The notes under the pieces: generated by a model | What the model saw: the letters and a program-made list of their open reading frames with translations, nothing else | Database searches by the model: none | Told to the model about the DNA's origin: nothing | Program-made: the position numbers and the translations under genes | Assembly: GCA_016793325.1 (NCBI GenBank) | Contig: JAEUKI010000047.1 | Location: 1-64,000 of the forward strand | Source: Myxococcales bacterium | GTDB lineage: Bacteria; Myxococcota_A; Polyangia; Polyangiales; Ga0077539 | Reading direction: 5' to 3' | DNA length: 64,000 bases | Shown: positions 16,368-25,079 of the stretch, piece after piece | How the letters are laid out: each line of letters opens with the position of its first letter | How positions within the stretch are numbered: position 1 is the first letter of the stretch

Positions 16368-17519
16368 GTGGACGTTCACAAGCCCGCTCGGGCCTCGCGT
16401 GCGAGCCAGGCCCCGGGCGCTCGGCGCGCTCTGCAGCGTGGGTTCGCGGCGGTGGTCGCGTGTGCTGCGATCGTCGCCGAAGCGCGCGACGCCAACGCAC
16501 AAGGGGCCAACGCCCTCGCGAGACGCGAGCTCATCGCGGAGGCCGAGACCGCGAGTCGGGCGGGCGACAGCGCGCGAGCGATCGCGCTCGCCGAGCGCGC
16601 GGGGGCGATCCAGTGGACGCCGTCGCTCAGGCTCTTCGTCGCCAACGAGTATCAGCGCGCGGGGCGGATCGTCGACGCGCTCTCGTCTGCGGCGACGTGC
16701 GAGCGCGAGGCGCAGGCGGACGCCGCGCTCCGCAATCGAGAGACCATCGAGCAAGCGTGCAGCGCGTTGGCGCAGTCGCTGCGCGCGCGGGTCGCGCGGA
16801 TCACCGTGCAGATTCCAGCAGACGCGCCAGAGTCCACCGAGGTGCGCGTCGCCGGACACCTCGTCGCGCGGCCGCTGTGGAACGTTCCCTACGCGGTCGA
16901 CCCTGGCTCGATCGCCGTCGAGGTCACCGCGCCCGCGATGCGCGTCGTTCGCCGCGTCCTCAGCGTCGGTCCCGGCGCGAACGAGACGCTCTCGATCGTC
17001 TTCGAGCGAGATCCCGGCGCGACGGCTGCCGCCACACCAGACACACACATTCAAACGAGCTCGCCCCGCGTCGCGCTCGCGCCGACGCCCGTCGCGTCCG
17101 TTGCGCCAGCGAGGGCTCGCGAACGGGCCCGCCCTTCGATCGCCCCGTGGTTGGTCGTCGGCGCAGGCGGCGCAGCGATGGTGTCCTCGGGCGTCCTCGC
17201 GATGCTCTATGCGAGCGCCATCGGCGAGCTCTCGCGCGTGTGCACCGACACGAGCGGAGGGTCCTCTGCGCCGCGCGGGTGTCCCTCGACGAACGCCGCG
17301 GAGCGCGACCAACGCGCGGCGCAAATTCGTGGAGCCGAGACGCTGGGCACCGCGGCGATCGTGACCGTGTCGCTCGGCGGAGCAGCGGTCGCAGCCGGCG
17401 TCGCGTGGGCCATCCTCGGCCGCCCCGGGCGAGAGCAGCCCGCGCAAACAACGGCGCTCGTCGCGCGACCGTGGCTCGCGCACGACGGTGCTGGCGTCGC
17501 GATCGGGGGAACGTTGTGA
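16368..17519 (+). CDS. Exported PEGA-like protein with C-terminal membrane segments (module 2, first gene)
   Basis: About 383 residues, with the same plan as the gene at 12696: signal peptide ending 'ARDANAQ', helical repeat part ('GDSARAIALAERAGAIQWT' parallels 'GDHDAAITLGERALRIQST'), a beta domain resembling PEGA (about 150-215), a Pro/Ala-rich linker, and two hydrophobic segments ('WLVVGAGGAAMVSSGVLAML' and 'AAIVTVSLGGAAVAAGVAWA', each about 20 residues). I prefer the GTG at 16368; an ATG at 16314 would add 18 residues. It overlaps the next gene by 4 bases (GTGA). Function unknown; a duplicated partner for the neighbouring propeller lipoprotein. Confidence 0.72.
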   Translation: MDVHKPARASRASQAPGARRALQRGFAAVVACAAIVAEARDANAQGANALARRELIAEAETASRAGDSARAIALAERAGAIQWTPSLRLFVANEYQRAGRIVDALSSAATCEREAQADAALRNRETIEQACSALAQSLRARVARITVQIPADAPESTEVRVAGHLVARPLWNVPYAVDPGSIAVEVTAPAMRVVRRVLSVGPGANETLSIVFERDPGATAAATPDTHIQTSSPRVALAPTPVASVAPARARERARPSIAPWLVVGAGGAAMVSSGVLAMLYASAIGELSRVCTDTSGGSSAPRGCPSTNAAERDQRAAQIRGAETLGTAAIVTVSLGGAAVAAGVAWAILGRPGREQPAQTTALVARPWLAHDGAGVAIGGTL

Positions 17520-19543
17520 GCACACACGGTCACCGATGGGGCCGGGTGTTGCGCGTCGTCGCGTTTGCGAGCGCGACGCACGCGTCCTCGGCGTGTTCGC
17601 TCGCGGCGCAGTTTCGCGTGCTCGATCCGCGCACAGACGACGGTGGTCGCGACGCGGATGCGTTCGACGCCCGCGCGGATGCAGCCGAGCTCGACGCCCG
17701 ATCCGAAGACGCAACGAGCAACGACACGACGACGATCGACGCCCGCGCCGACACGGGTCCCTGCGGCAGCGGGCAAGGCGCGACGATGATGGCCGGTCGC
17801 GTGCTGTGTGGATCCGCGCCGCGCAACATCGCGCCGCTCTCGCAGACGATCCTGCACGGCTCACGGGCGCGGTTCTTGTTCGAGAACCCGAGCAACGGCG
17901 CGGGCGTCACGCTGCAGATCTCCGAAGAGCGCGGGTTCGTCGACAACGAGAGTCGGCTCGACGTCATCGTCGCTGCAGGCGTCGGTGAAGTCGAGGTAGA
18001 CCTCGCGCAGATGCGAGGTTCCGTCGCGCCGCTCGCCAATGCGCTTCGCAACAAGCGCCGCGTGTACTGGAGGCTGACCGGCGGGACGAACACCCCAGCG
18101 TGGCTCGTGCGAGTGCTCCCCAACTCGGTCGTCGTCGAGGCCGACGCGACGGTGCGCGCGCGGAGGGCCACGACGACGTGGGGCGCGTTGACTGACATCA
18201 ACATCGACGGCAACGCAGACATCGTCGTCGGCGAGCCCGGAGCATCGAGCGCTCCCGGCGGCGCGGCGCAGGTGGTGCTCTCGATGCCCGATCAGCTCGG
18301 GATGATGCCGCGCTTCATGGACCCGCCGCTGCGAGCGCCGGCGGCGAATCCCGCAGTGCAGTTCGGCTCGATCGTCTCGGCTGCGGGCGACGTAAACGGC
18401 GATGGCCACGCGGACATTGTGGTCGCGTCGTCGCCGCTCGAGCGAAACCCGAGGATGTTTCTGTTTCGAGGGAGCGATCGGGGGCTGGCGAGCACAGCGC
18501 CGCAGGAGGTCGTCGACACGCTCAACACTCAGCTCGGCTACGCGATCGCGAGCGCCGGCGACTTCGACCAGGATGGCTACGGCGACGTCGTGGTGGGCGC
18601 TCCGCGCGCGAGCGGCGCGGGCGCTGGTGACGACGTCGGCCGCGTGCGTGTGTACTGGGGAAGCGCCGCGGGAATCGACACGAGCGCTCCGCTCGAGCTC
18701 AGCCCGAGCCTCGTGGGCGGCGCGCTTCGACAAGAGCGCTTCGGAACCTCGGTGAGCGGCGCGTGCGACGTCAACAACGACGGGGTTCACGACATCATCG
18801 TGGGCGCTCCGGGCGCGGCGGGCGTCGCGCCGGCGGTGTATGTGTTCTTCGGGATCGCGGGCAGCCGAACAGCGTCGCGTGTCGCGCGAGACCTCCGACC
18901 GAGCGGCGAGTCGCGGTTCGGCGCGGTCGTTCGGTGCGTCGGAGACATCACGCGCGACGGCGTGGCGGACTTCATCGCGAGCACGCTCCCCAACGGCGGG
19001 CGAAGCAGCGTGGTTGTGTATCCCGGCGTCGGCGCGCCATCGCTCGCAGCGACGCTCGGGCGATTGGGCTCGGCGACGATCGCGCTCGAGAGCAACGAGC
19101 CGGTGCGGCAGCTGCTGCCGGCGTTCGACTTGTTCAGCGAGAGCGCGGCGCTCAGCGAGACCGCGGGAGAGCTCGACGTCGGCGTGATCGTCTCGCCGCC
19201 GGCCGCCAGCAACGCGATCCTGCATCAATTGCGGGGATTCGCGCCGATGCTCTCGAGCCCGCCGTTCGACGCTTCGAGCGTGCGCATCGCGTCGCTGACG
19301 AGCGAGATGGCGCTCGACGCCGAGAGCGTCGGCGCGTTTTCATTGTTGTTCGACGGAAACCCTCTCTTCGCGATCGGCGCGCCCAATCAGAGCACCGGCG
19401 CCGGCGCTCGCGCAGGGCGCGTCTACCTCATGGGAACGACCGCAGGATCGAGCGACGGCGTCCGCGTTCGAAGCCTGATGGAGGTCGTCGTGCTCGACGG
19501 AACGGCCGCGAACGGGCGCCTCGGCGCTTCGATCGCGCACTGA
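17516..19543 (+). CDS. FG-GAP repeat lipoprotein (module 2, second gene)
   Basis: A 675-residue protein starting at a GTG that overlaps the previous stop (GTGA). The N-terminus 'VAFASATHASSACSLAA' is a signal with a lipobox-like Cys, followed by an Asp/Ala linker ('DADAFDARADAAELDAR'). After a ~130-residue beta domain, five FG-GAP/VCBS-like repeats follow, each with a calcium-type loop: 'DINIDGNADIVVG', 'DVNGDGHADIVVA', 'DFDQDGYGDVVVGAP', 'DVNNDGVHDIIVGAP', 'DITRDGVADFIAS'. These build integrin-type beta-propellers. It is likely surface-exposed and anchored by lipid. Binding partner unknown. Confidence 0.82.
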   Translation: MSTHGHRWGRVLRVVAFASATHASSACSLAAQFRVLDPRTDDGGRDADAFDARADAAELDARSEDATSNDTTTIDARADTGPCGSGQGATMMAGRVLCGSAPRNIAPLSQTILHGSRARFLFENPSNGAGVTLQISEERGFVDNESRLDVIVAAGVGEVEVDLAQMRGSVAPLANALRNKRRVYWRLTGGTNTPAWLVRVLPNSVVVEADATVRARRATTTWGALTDINIDGNADIVVGEPGASSAPGGAAQVVLSMPDQLGMMPRFMDPPLRAPAANPAVQFGSIVSAAGDVNGDGHADIVVASSPLERNPRMFLFRGSDRGLASTAPQEVVDTLNTQLGYAIASAGDFDQDGYGDVVVGAPRASGAGAGDDVGRVRVYWGSAAGIDTSAPLELSPSLVGGALRQERFGTSVSGACDVNNDGVHDIIVGAPGAAGVAPAVYVFFGIAGSRTASRVARDLRPSGESRFGAVVRCVGDITRDGVADFIASTLPNGGRSSVVVYPGVGAPSLAATLGRLGSATIALESNEPVRQLLPAFDLFSESAALSETAGELDVGVIVSPPAASNAILHQLRGFAPMLSSPPFDASSVRIASLTSEMALDAESVGAFSLLFDGNPLFAIGAPNQSTGAGARAGRVYLMGTTAGSSDGVRVRSLMEVVVLDGTAANGRLGASIAH

Positions 19544-19633
19544 TCGCGGCGGGTCTTGCGCGCGCTCGACACCACAACGAAAGAGATCGCGCGGTCGCCT
19601 GACTGTTCGCGATTCGGTAGTCTCGAGTTCGTT

Positions 19634-20791
19634 GTGGAGAGGCGAACGGCGCTGCTGGCATTCGCGGGGTTGCTCTGGGGGTCGCCTGTGCTCGCGCAGA
19701 GCGCAGCGCCGGTCACGCCTGTACGGCTCGACTGGGCGCGAGGTGCGGGCGCTGACGACTGTCCGGACGCGCGCGTGATCGCCGAGCAAATTCGCGCTCG
19801 GCTCGGCAACGAGTCGCTGAGCGCCGACGCTCGGCGGACGATCGAGGCGTTCGTGACGCGACAGCGAGGACGCTGGGTCGCGACGGTCGTCGCGCGCGCA
19901 GACGGCGAGACGACAGGGCGGCGCTCGATCGAATCAGCCGGTGAAACCTGCGACGGAATCGCGTCCGCCGCGGTGCTCGCGATCGTCCTCGCAATTCGAC
20001 CCGAGGGTCCGAACAACGCGAACCTATCGAACAGCTCTGCGAGCTCGAGCGCATCGAACGTCAGCGGTGAATCAGGCTCGAGCGCTGGGCAAGCGTCGAA
20101 CAGCGGGCCACCGGCGCTTCCTCGCGGCGTCACCACGAGCGGCGCGAGCGCGGCGAGCACGGGCGCGAGCGTGAGCACGAGCCCCGCGGATTCGATCGCG
20201 CTGCAGACAGGGCCAACGCAAGCAGAGCTCGAACGCCAACGCGGACGATCGCGCGCTGCGAGCGTGTCGCGAACGATCATCGCGACCGCGCTCGGCGGCG
20301 GGGCGCACTACGGGCTCACGCCCGGCTGGGGAGCGCACATCAGCGCGATCGCGGGCGTGCGCTTCGCGGGGTCGTGGGAGGTCCGAGGCTCGTTTCGCTA
20401 CGCGTTTGCGACGCGGGCGACGACGCCGGAGACCGTGTATTTCTCCTCGGCGTTGGGGGCAGTGCACGGGTGCTTCCAACCGACGACGGGGCGCGCCCTC
20501 GTGAGCCTCTGCGCCGGACTGTGGATCGGCGCCATCGTGCCGGACGTGCGCGGAGTGCTGACCGCGATGACGCAGGCTCGGTGGCTGGTCGCCCCGTCAG
20601 TCGCCGCCGAAGTCGCGTTGAGAATCGCGGGACCGTTTCGGCTCTGGGCCGCGCTCGACGCGGCAGTTCCAGTGACGCGAGACGCGTTCGTCGTCGAAAT
20701 GGCGGAAGGGTCAGGCGCGGATATTCAAGTATTTTCAGTATCTTATGTCGTTCCGTCGTTGAGCCTCGGGATTCGGTTCGACTTCGAGTGA
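19634..20791 (+). CDS. Exported protein, possibly outer-membrane associated
   Basis: About 385 residues, not recognised. A GTG start at 19634 gives a clean signal peptide ('RRTALLAFAGLLWGSPVLAQS'-like, cleaved after LAQ); an upstream start at 19556 would bury it. An N-terminal alpha/beta domain (about 30-120) contains two Cys ('DDCPDAR', 'GETCDGIAS'). A Ser/Ala/Asn-rich linker follows, then a ~180-residue Gly/aromatic-rich beta part ending 'LSLGIRFDFE', which resembles the last strand of an outer-membrane barrel. It lies between module 2 and the ECF sigma gene on the same strand. The barrel idea is an inference from composition and the C-terminus. Confidence 0.6.
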   Translation: MERRTALLAFAGLLWGSPVLAQSAAPVTPVRLDWARGAGADDCPDARVIAEQIRARLGNESLSADARRTIEAFVTRQRGRWVATVVARADGETTGRRSIESAGETCDGIASAAVLAIVLAIRPEGPNNANLSNSSASSSASNVSGESGSSAGQASNSGPPALPRGVTTSGASAASTGASVSTSPADSIALQTGPTQAELERQRGRSRAASVSRTIIATALGGGAHYGLTPGWGAHISAIAGVRFAGSWEVRGSFRYAFATRATTPETVYFSSALGAVHGCFQPTTGRALVSLCAGLWIGAIVPDVRGVLTAMTQARWLVAPSVAAEVALRIAGPFRLWAALDAAVPVTRDAFVVEMAEGSGADIQVFSVSYVVPSLSLGIRFDFE

Positions 20792-20833
20792 AGGCAGACG
20801 GAGCGTCGCCGCACCACGCGACGAAGTTCGAAG

Positions 20834-21418
20834 ATGGTCACCAACCTCGAGAGCGAACCCCCGAGCGATCGATCGACTCCGCCGCCCGATCGCCCGTTGA
20901 CCACGCGCGTCGTGTACGAGCGTCACGCGAACCACGTGTGGCGCTCGCTGCAGCGGCTCGGGGCGCGGGGCGCGGAGCTCGACGACCTCGTCCAAGAGGT
21001 CTTCATCGTGGTTCACCAACGACTCGAGAGCTACAGCGGCGAAGGAACCCTCCCATCGTGGCTCTTCGGGATCTGCCTCCGCGTCGTGATCGCTCACCGA
21101 CGGCGCGCGTACTTCCGCCGCGAGCGCGTCACGGACAGCCCTCCCGAGCTCGCCGAACCGAGCGAGTCTCCAGAGTCCTCTGCGGCGAGGCGCGAGGCGC
21201 GGGCGAAGCTCGAGCGCATCCTCGACGCGCTCGAGCCTGAAAAGCGAGCCATCTTCGTCATGTTCGAGATCGAGAAGATGGACTGCGCTCAGATCGCAGA
21301 CGTGTTGGGCGTCCCTGTTGGTACCGTGTACTCGCGTTTGCATACGGCGCGCGAGGCGTTTCGTCGCGAGCTCCGACGCGCGGTGCTCAAGAATCAAGTG
21401 GACGAGGTGTCGCCATGA
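20834..21418 (+). CDS. ECF-type RNA polymerase sigma factor
   Basis: A 194-residue sigma-70 family protein with only regions 2 and 4. Region 2: 'ELDDLVQEVFIVVHQRL' and 'PSWLFGICLRVVIAHRR'. Region 4: 'LEPEKRAIFVMFEIEKMD' and 'IADVLGVPVGTVYSRLHTAR'. The N-terminus has a Pro/Ser-rich extension of ~20 residues. Its stop overlaps the next ATG (ATGA), so it is coupled to the membrane protein that follows, which occupies the usual place of an anti-sigma factor. Probable targets are the surface-protein genes around it (inference). Confidence 0.9.
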   Translation: MVTNLESEPPSDRSTPPPDRPLTTRVVYERHANHVWRSLQRLGARGAELDDLVQEVFIVVHQRLESYSGEGTLPSWLFGICLRVVIAHRRRAYFRRERVTDSPPELAEPSESPESSAARREARAKLERILDALEPEKRAIFVMFEIEKMDCAQIADVLGVPVGTVYSRLHTAREAFRRELRRAVLKNQVDEVSP

Positions 21419-22179
21419 ATCGCTCCGACCCGCCGCGGATGTCCGATCCATCGAGCGACGAGAGCGCCGAGATCCGCGAGCTGCTCGCGGCCGCAGAAGC
21501 GCCGAGAGACTTGACCGCCGGCGATCACCTTCGATTGAAGGCGCGCGTCGACGCGATCGCGTCGAGCCCGCCGATCGGCAAATGGCTCTGGGCGAAGTAC
21601 GGAGGCTTGGTCGTAGGCGTCGCGGCCGCGGCCATCACCGCGCGCGAGCTCTCTCGTCCGCCGCGCGCGCAGCCCGAGCCGATTCCCTCTCGGCCGAGCG
21701 CGATCGCTGCGCCGGTCGAGACGCCGCGCGTCCCCGAACAGACGCCCGCTGCACACGCGCCCGCGACGATCGCGCCGTCCGCTCGAGCGAACGTCTCGCA
21801 AGCGCAACCCGCGGCCGAGGACGCGACGCCCGCTGTGCGACAAGAGCCCGCGCGCGCGCCGGTCGCGCGCAACGCGCAGACGACCACGCCCCGATCGAAC
21901 GACGCCGACTCGCTCGTGCGCGAGTCCGCGTTGCTCGAACAAGCGCGCGCCGTCGTGCGCACCGACCCGCGCCGAACGGTCGAGCTCCTTCACGAGTACG
22001 ACAGGGCGTTTTCGCGCGGATCGCTGCGGGACGAACGCGCGTTTCTCGAGGTCGACGCGCTCTTTCGCCTCGGGTATCGCAGCGCCGCGCGCGACCTCGG
22101 ACAGAGAGTGCTCAGGGCGTATCCCAACAGCCTCGTCGCCGAACGAACGCGCGCCCTGCTACGCGAACACGAGGAGTGA
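21415..22179 (+). CDS. Membrane protein coupled to ECF sigma factor, putative anti-sigma/TPR-like protein
   Basis: A 254-residue protein with a short cytoplasmic N-part (1-60), one transmembrane helix ('YGGLVVGVAAAAITA', about 62-78), a Pro/Ala-rich linker, and a C-terminal helical domain resembling TPR units ('ALLEQARAVVRTDPRRTVEL', 'LGYRSAARDLGQRVLRAYP'). The position and topology are those of a myxobacterial anti-sigma factor with a periplasmic repeat domain. No ZAS zinc motif (HxxxCxxC) is present, so the anti-sigma role is only suggested by context. It starts within the sigma gene's stop (ATGA) and ends 8 bases before the FG-GAP lipoprotein gene. Confidence 0.65.
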   Translation: MNRSDPPRMSDPSSDESAEIRELLAAAEAPRDLTAGDHLRLKARVDAIASSPPIGKWLWAKYGGLVVGVAAAAITARELSRPPRAQPEPIPSRPSAIAAPVETPRVPEQTPAAHAPATIAPSARANVSQAQPAAEDATPAVRQEPARAPVARNAQTTTPRSNDADSLVRESALLEQARAVVRTDPRRTVELLHEYDRAFSRGSLRDERAFLEVDALFRLGYRSAARDLGQRVLRAYPNSLVAERTRALLREHEE

Positions 22180-22187
22180 GCCAGACC

Positions 22188-23984
22188 ATGAAGCGACTAC
22201 GATGGATCGCGTTCTCGGTGGTGCTGGTTGGGTGCGAGCGAGTCGTGTTGTTTCGCAAGGGGCAAGACGCATCGACGGACGCGAGCGATACGCGTGCGGC
22301 GGATGTCGTCGCGCCACAAGACGCTCAGGCGCTCAACGACGCGTCGAGCGAAGAGGCAGCGCTGTTGGACGCCGCCGCGCCAGACGTACGCGTCGTCGTC
22401 GATGCACCGCGGCCGATCGCGCCGCTGTCGGCGATGCAGCTCGACACCAATCGTCCGATGTTTCGCTGGCGACTCGCGCCGGACAGCGATGGCGCAGAGC
22501 TCGAGGTGTGCTCGACGCGAAGCTGCACCAACGTCGAAGCGCGCGCCACCGTTGCGGGCACAGAGCACACGCTCTCGACGGCGCTCTCGCCGGGCGTTCA
22601 CTTCTGGCGACTCCGAGGGCGTCGTGGCGCGAGCGTCGGAGCGACGTACTCGCCCGTCTGGCAGTTCTACGCGTCGTCGAGCAGCGGTCGAACCCAAGCC
22701 GCGTGGGGTCCGATGCCAGACTTCAACGGCGATGGGTGGCTCGATTTCGCCGTGGGCGACGAGCACCCGATGCGAGGCCAAGTGTCGGTGTACTTCGGCA
22801 GCCCCTCTGGCGTGCCTCCGACTCCGTCAGTCGTGTTCAACCCTGGTGACTCGAACCTCGGATTCGAGGCGGCGAGCGTCGGCGACGTCAACGGCGATGG
22901 CTTCGGCGACCTTGCCGTGGGCGCTCCAAACTTCGCAGGAACGCCAGGCTCCAACGGCACGGTGCTCGTGTACTTCGGCAGCGCTCGCGGTCTCGCGGCG
23001 GGCATGGCGCAGCGACTCAGCGGCGCTTCGTTCAGCAGCGGCTTCGGCGCAGCGATCACGTCGATCGGCGACTTCGACGCGGACGGCTTCGGCGACGTCG
23101 CGATCGCGTCGATTTTTCGCAGCGCGGGAGGGACCGTCGAGGTCTATCGCGGGTCTGCGGGCGGGCTCGATTCGAGCTCGTATCAGTTGCTGAGCGGCTT
23201 GGATCCGGGTGGAGAATTCGGGCACGACTTGTCGAGCGCCGACCTCGATCGCGACGGGGTCAACGAGCTGTTGGTAGGCGTTCCTCGCGCGCTGTCCAAC
23301 CGCGGGCGCGCGCTCTTGGCGATGGGCTCACGCTCGGGGTTCATCGAGCCGCTTCGCGAGCTCGTTCCCCAGTCGATGAGCGGAACCGTCACCGAGCCAG
23401 GGCAACCCGGACCGCTCTTCGGGCGCTCGCTGCGCGTCGTCGGAGACATCGATGGCGACGGCTTCTTCGAGTTCGTCGTCAACGCGCCATACGACGAGAA
23501 CGGCTCGGTCGCTGTGTACCGCGGGGCCGACACCGTCGCGCGCGACCAGCGCCCGACCCCGCGCCTCGTGCTTCGCGGCGATGGCGCGTCGACAGGCACT
23601 GGGTTCGGTTTTTCGCTCGCAGCGCTCGGCGACACCAACGGCGACGGACTCGACGACGTTGCCATCGGAGCCCCAGGCGACCGCGTCGACGCCGATCCAA
23701 CCGCAGGCCGTGTCCTCGTCTATCGAGGATCGAGCGCGTCGTTGCTCGAGGCCACACCGTCCGTCTTGCTCGGCGCGCCCGGACACGTGGGTCTCGGCGA
23801 GACGATCACCATCGCAGACGTCGATGGCGTCGCGCCGTTCGACGTGATCGGCGGAGGCGCCGCGCACAACGCCAACGGATCGGTAGACCTGTTCAGCTTG
23901 GATCGAACGGGTGCGCGCTGGGTCGGACGACGGACCGACACGAGCGGTCTGTGGTTCTCGAAGCGCGGACTGAGCGAACGCTAA
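22188..23984 (+). CDS. FG-GAP repeat lipoprotein in ECF operon
   Basis: A 598-residue lipoprotein. Signal 'MKRLRWIAFSVVLVGC' has a clear lipobox Cys at 16. An Asp/Ala linker (about 27-62) precedes a fibronectin-like beta domain ('RPMFRWRL', 'HFWRLRG'). Seven FG-GAP-like repeats follow ('DFNGDGWLDFAVG', 'DVNGDGFGDLAVGAP', 'DFDADGFGDVAIA', 'DLDRDGVNELLVG', 'DIDGDGFFEFVVNAP', 'DTNGDGLDDVAIGAP' and a degenerate last one), enough for one seven-bladed propeller. It begins 8 bases after the putative anti-sigma gene, so it is probably part of the ECF transcript. Confidence 0.85.
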   Translation: MKRLRWIAFSVVLVGCERVVLFRKGQDASTDASDTRAADVVAPQDAQALNDASSEEAALLDAAAPDVRVVVDAPRPIAPLSAMQLDTNRPMFRWRLAPDSDGAELEVCSTRSCTNVEARATVAGTEHTLSTALSPGVHFWRLRGRRGASVGATYSPVWQFYASSSSGRTQAAWGPMPDFNGDGWLDFAVGDEHPMRGQVSVYFGSPSGVPPTPSVVFNPGDSNLGFEAASVGDVNGDGFGDLAVGAPNFAGTPGSNGTVLVYFGSARGLAAGMAQRLSGASFSSGFGAAITSIGDFDADGFGDVAIASIFRSAGGTVEVYRGSAGGLDSSSYQLLSGLDPGGEFGHDLSSADLDRDGVNELLVGVPRALSNRGRALLAMGSRSGFIEPLRELVPQSMSGTVTEPGQPGPLFGRSLRVVGDIDGDGFFEFVVNAPYDENGSVAVYRGADTVARDQRPTPRLVLRGDGASTGTGFGFSLAALGDTNGDGLDDVAIGAPGDRVDADPTAGRVLVYRGSSASLLEATPSVLLGAPGHVGLGETITIADVDGVAPFDVIGGGAAHNANGSVDLFSLDRTGARWVGRRTDTSGLWFSKRGLSER

Positions 23985-24124
23985 ACCACGCCCCAATCGA
24001 AGGTCGTCGAAACGAGACGAGCGTCGGCCCGACACCAAACCGTTGAAATCAAGCCAAACCGCCACGAATCGATCGAGAAGAGTACATCGATCGAATGAGC
24101 GGCGGTTTCGAAGCGTGTTCGCGC

Positions 24125-25069
24125 TCAGCGCGCCATCACGAAGCGATGCTGCAACGTCGACGCGATGCGCAGCACGCGCCCGGTCGAGAGCGCGACGCGC
24201 GACGGGCACACGGTTCCCGCGGCAGGCGCGCGCTGCACGATGGCCACGTCGATCGGACGATCGTAGGCCGGAGGCCAGCCGCCGAGCTCACACGACACGT
24301 TGACCTCGCCGAGCGCGTTCGAGAGCGCCGCGGCTGTGCACGTCGCCTCGCGCCCGCGCGCTTCGACGAACATCCCCGGCGCGACCTCGAACGCGCCGCT
24401 GTTCACGACGCTGACGTTGAATTGCAGCGAAAATCCGAGCCGAATCGCGCCTATCCGCACAGGGTCCAAGCTGAGCGTTCGTTGCGCGCGCGTGTTGCGA
24501 GGGCAGCCCAGCGGTTCGGCCGCGGTGTTCGGGCAGAGCCCGGACTCGCTCGTGGCGCAATCGATGAGCGTCGCGCTCGTGATTCGCACGGTGTTCGGGA
24601 CGCGCTCGGACACGAGGCGAATGGGCTCGGGCAGCGTGCACACCGAGGGCCCGCCGGGCACCGCCCGCAGCGCATACCGAACGTCGCCTCGCCACGCGCC
24701 CGGATCGTAACGAACGGACAACCACGCGCCGGGATCGACGCGGTCCTGCGGGGTCGTTGCGATGGCGAGCGTGTTGCGCGCGGACGCGACGACGCGGCCT
24801 TCGACGAGGAGGACGGCCTCGAGGGTCCCCGGGGCGATGGGCGCAGCGAACGGATTGCGAACGAGCCCGGTAAACGCGACAGGGCCTGCGCCAGAGATCC
24901 CATCGGTCGGCTGCACTTCGCCGACGCCGACGCAGTCGCGAAGCACCGGGCGAGCGTCACCACCGGGACGAGGGCCGACCGGACGGAGCGTAGGCTGCAC
25001 TTGCGCGCGCGCGACGCTCGCGAAGATCAACGCGCTCGACGCGAGCGCAACGAGAGAGCGACCATTCAT
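24125..25069 (-). CDS. Exported protein, paralogue of the adjacent upstream gene
   Basis: A 314-residue secreted protein of unknown function. Signal peptide cleaved after 'FASVARA', mature part starts 'QVQPTLRPVGPRPG'. The rest is beta-rich with several Cys ('LRDCVGVGEVQ', 'LIDCATSESGLC') and resembles repeated Ig-like/CARDB-type strands, though I cannot assign a family. The start at 25069 is supported by GAGGAG 8 bases upstream. It begins 10 bases after the stop of its paralogue (25080), so the pair is one transcript. The shared 'PVGPRPGxDxRP' opening shows recent duplication. Confidence 0.65.
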   Translation of the reverse strand: MNGRSLVALASSALIFASVARAQVQPTLRPVGPRPGGDARPVLRDCVGVGEVQPTDGISGAGPVAFTGLVRNPFAAPIAPGTLEAVLLVEGRVVASARNTLAIATTPQDRVDPGAWLSVRYDPGAWRGDVRYALRAVPGGPSVCTLPEPIRLVSERVPNTVRITSATLIDCATSESGLCPNTAAEPLGCPRNTRAQRTLSLDPVRIGAIRLGFSLQFNVSVVNSGAFEVAPGMFVEARGREATCTAAALSNALGEVNVSCELGGWPPAYDRPIDVAIVQRAPAAGTVCPSRVALSTGRVLRIASTLQHRFVMAR

Positions 25070-25079
25070 GGAGCGCTCC

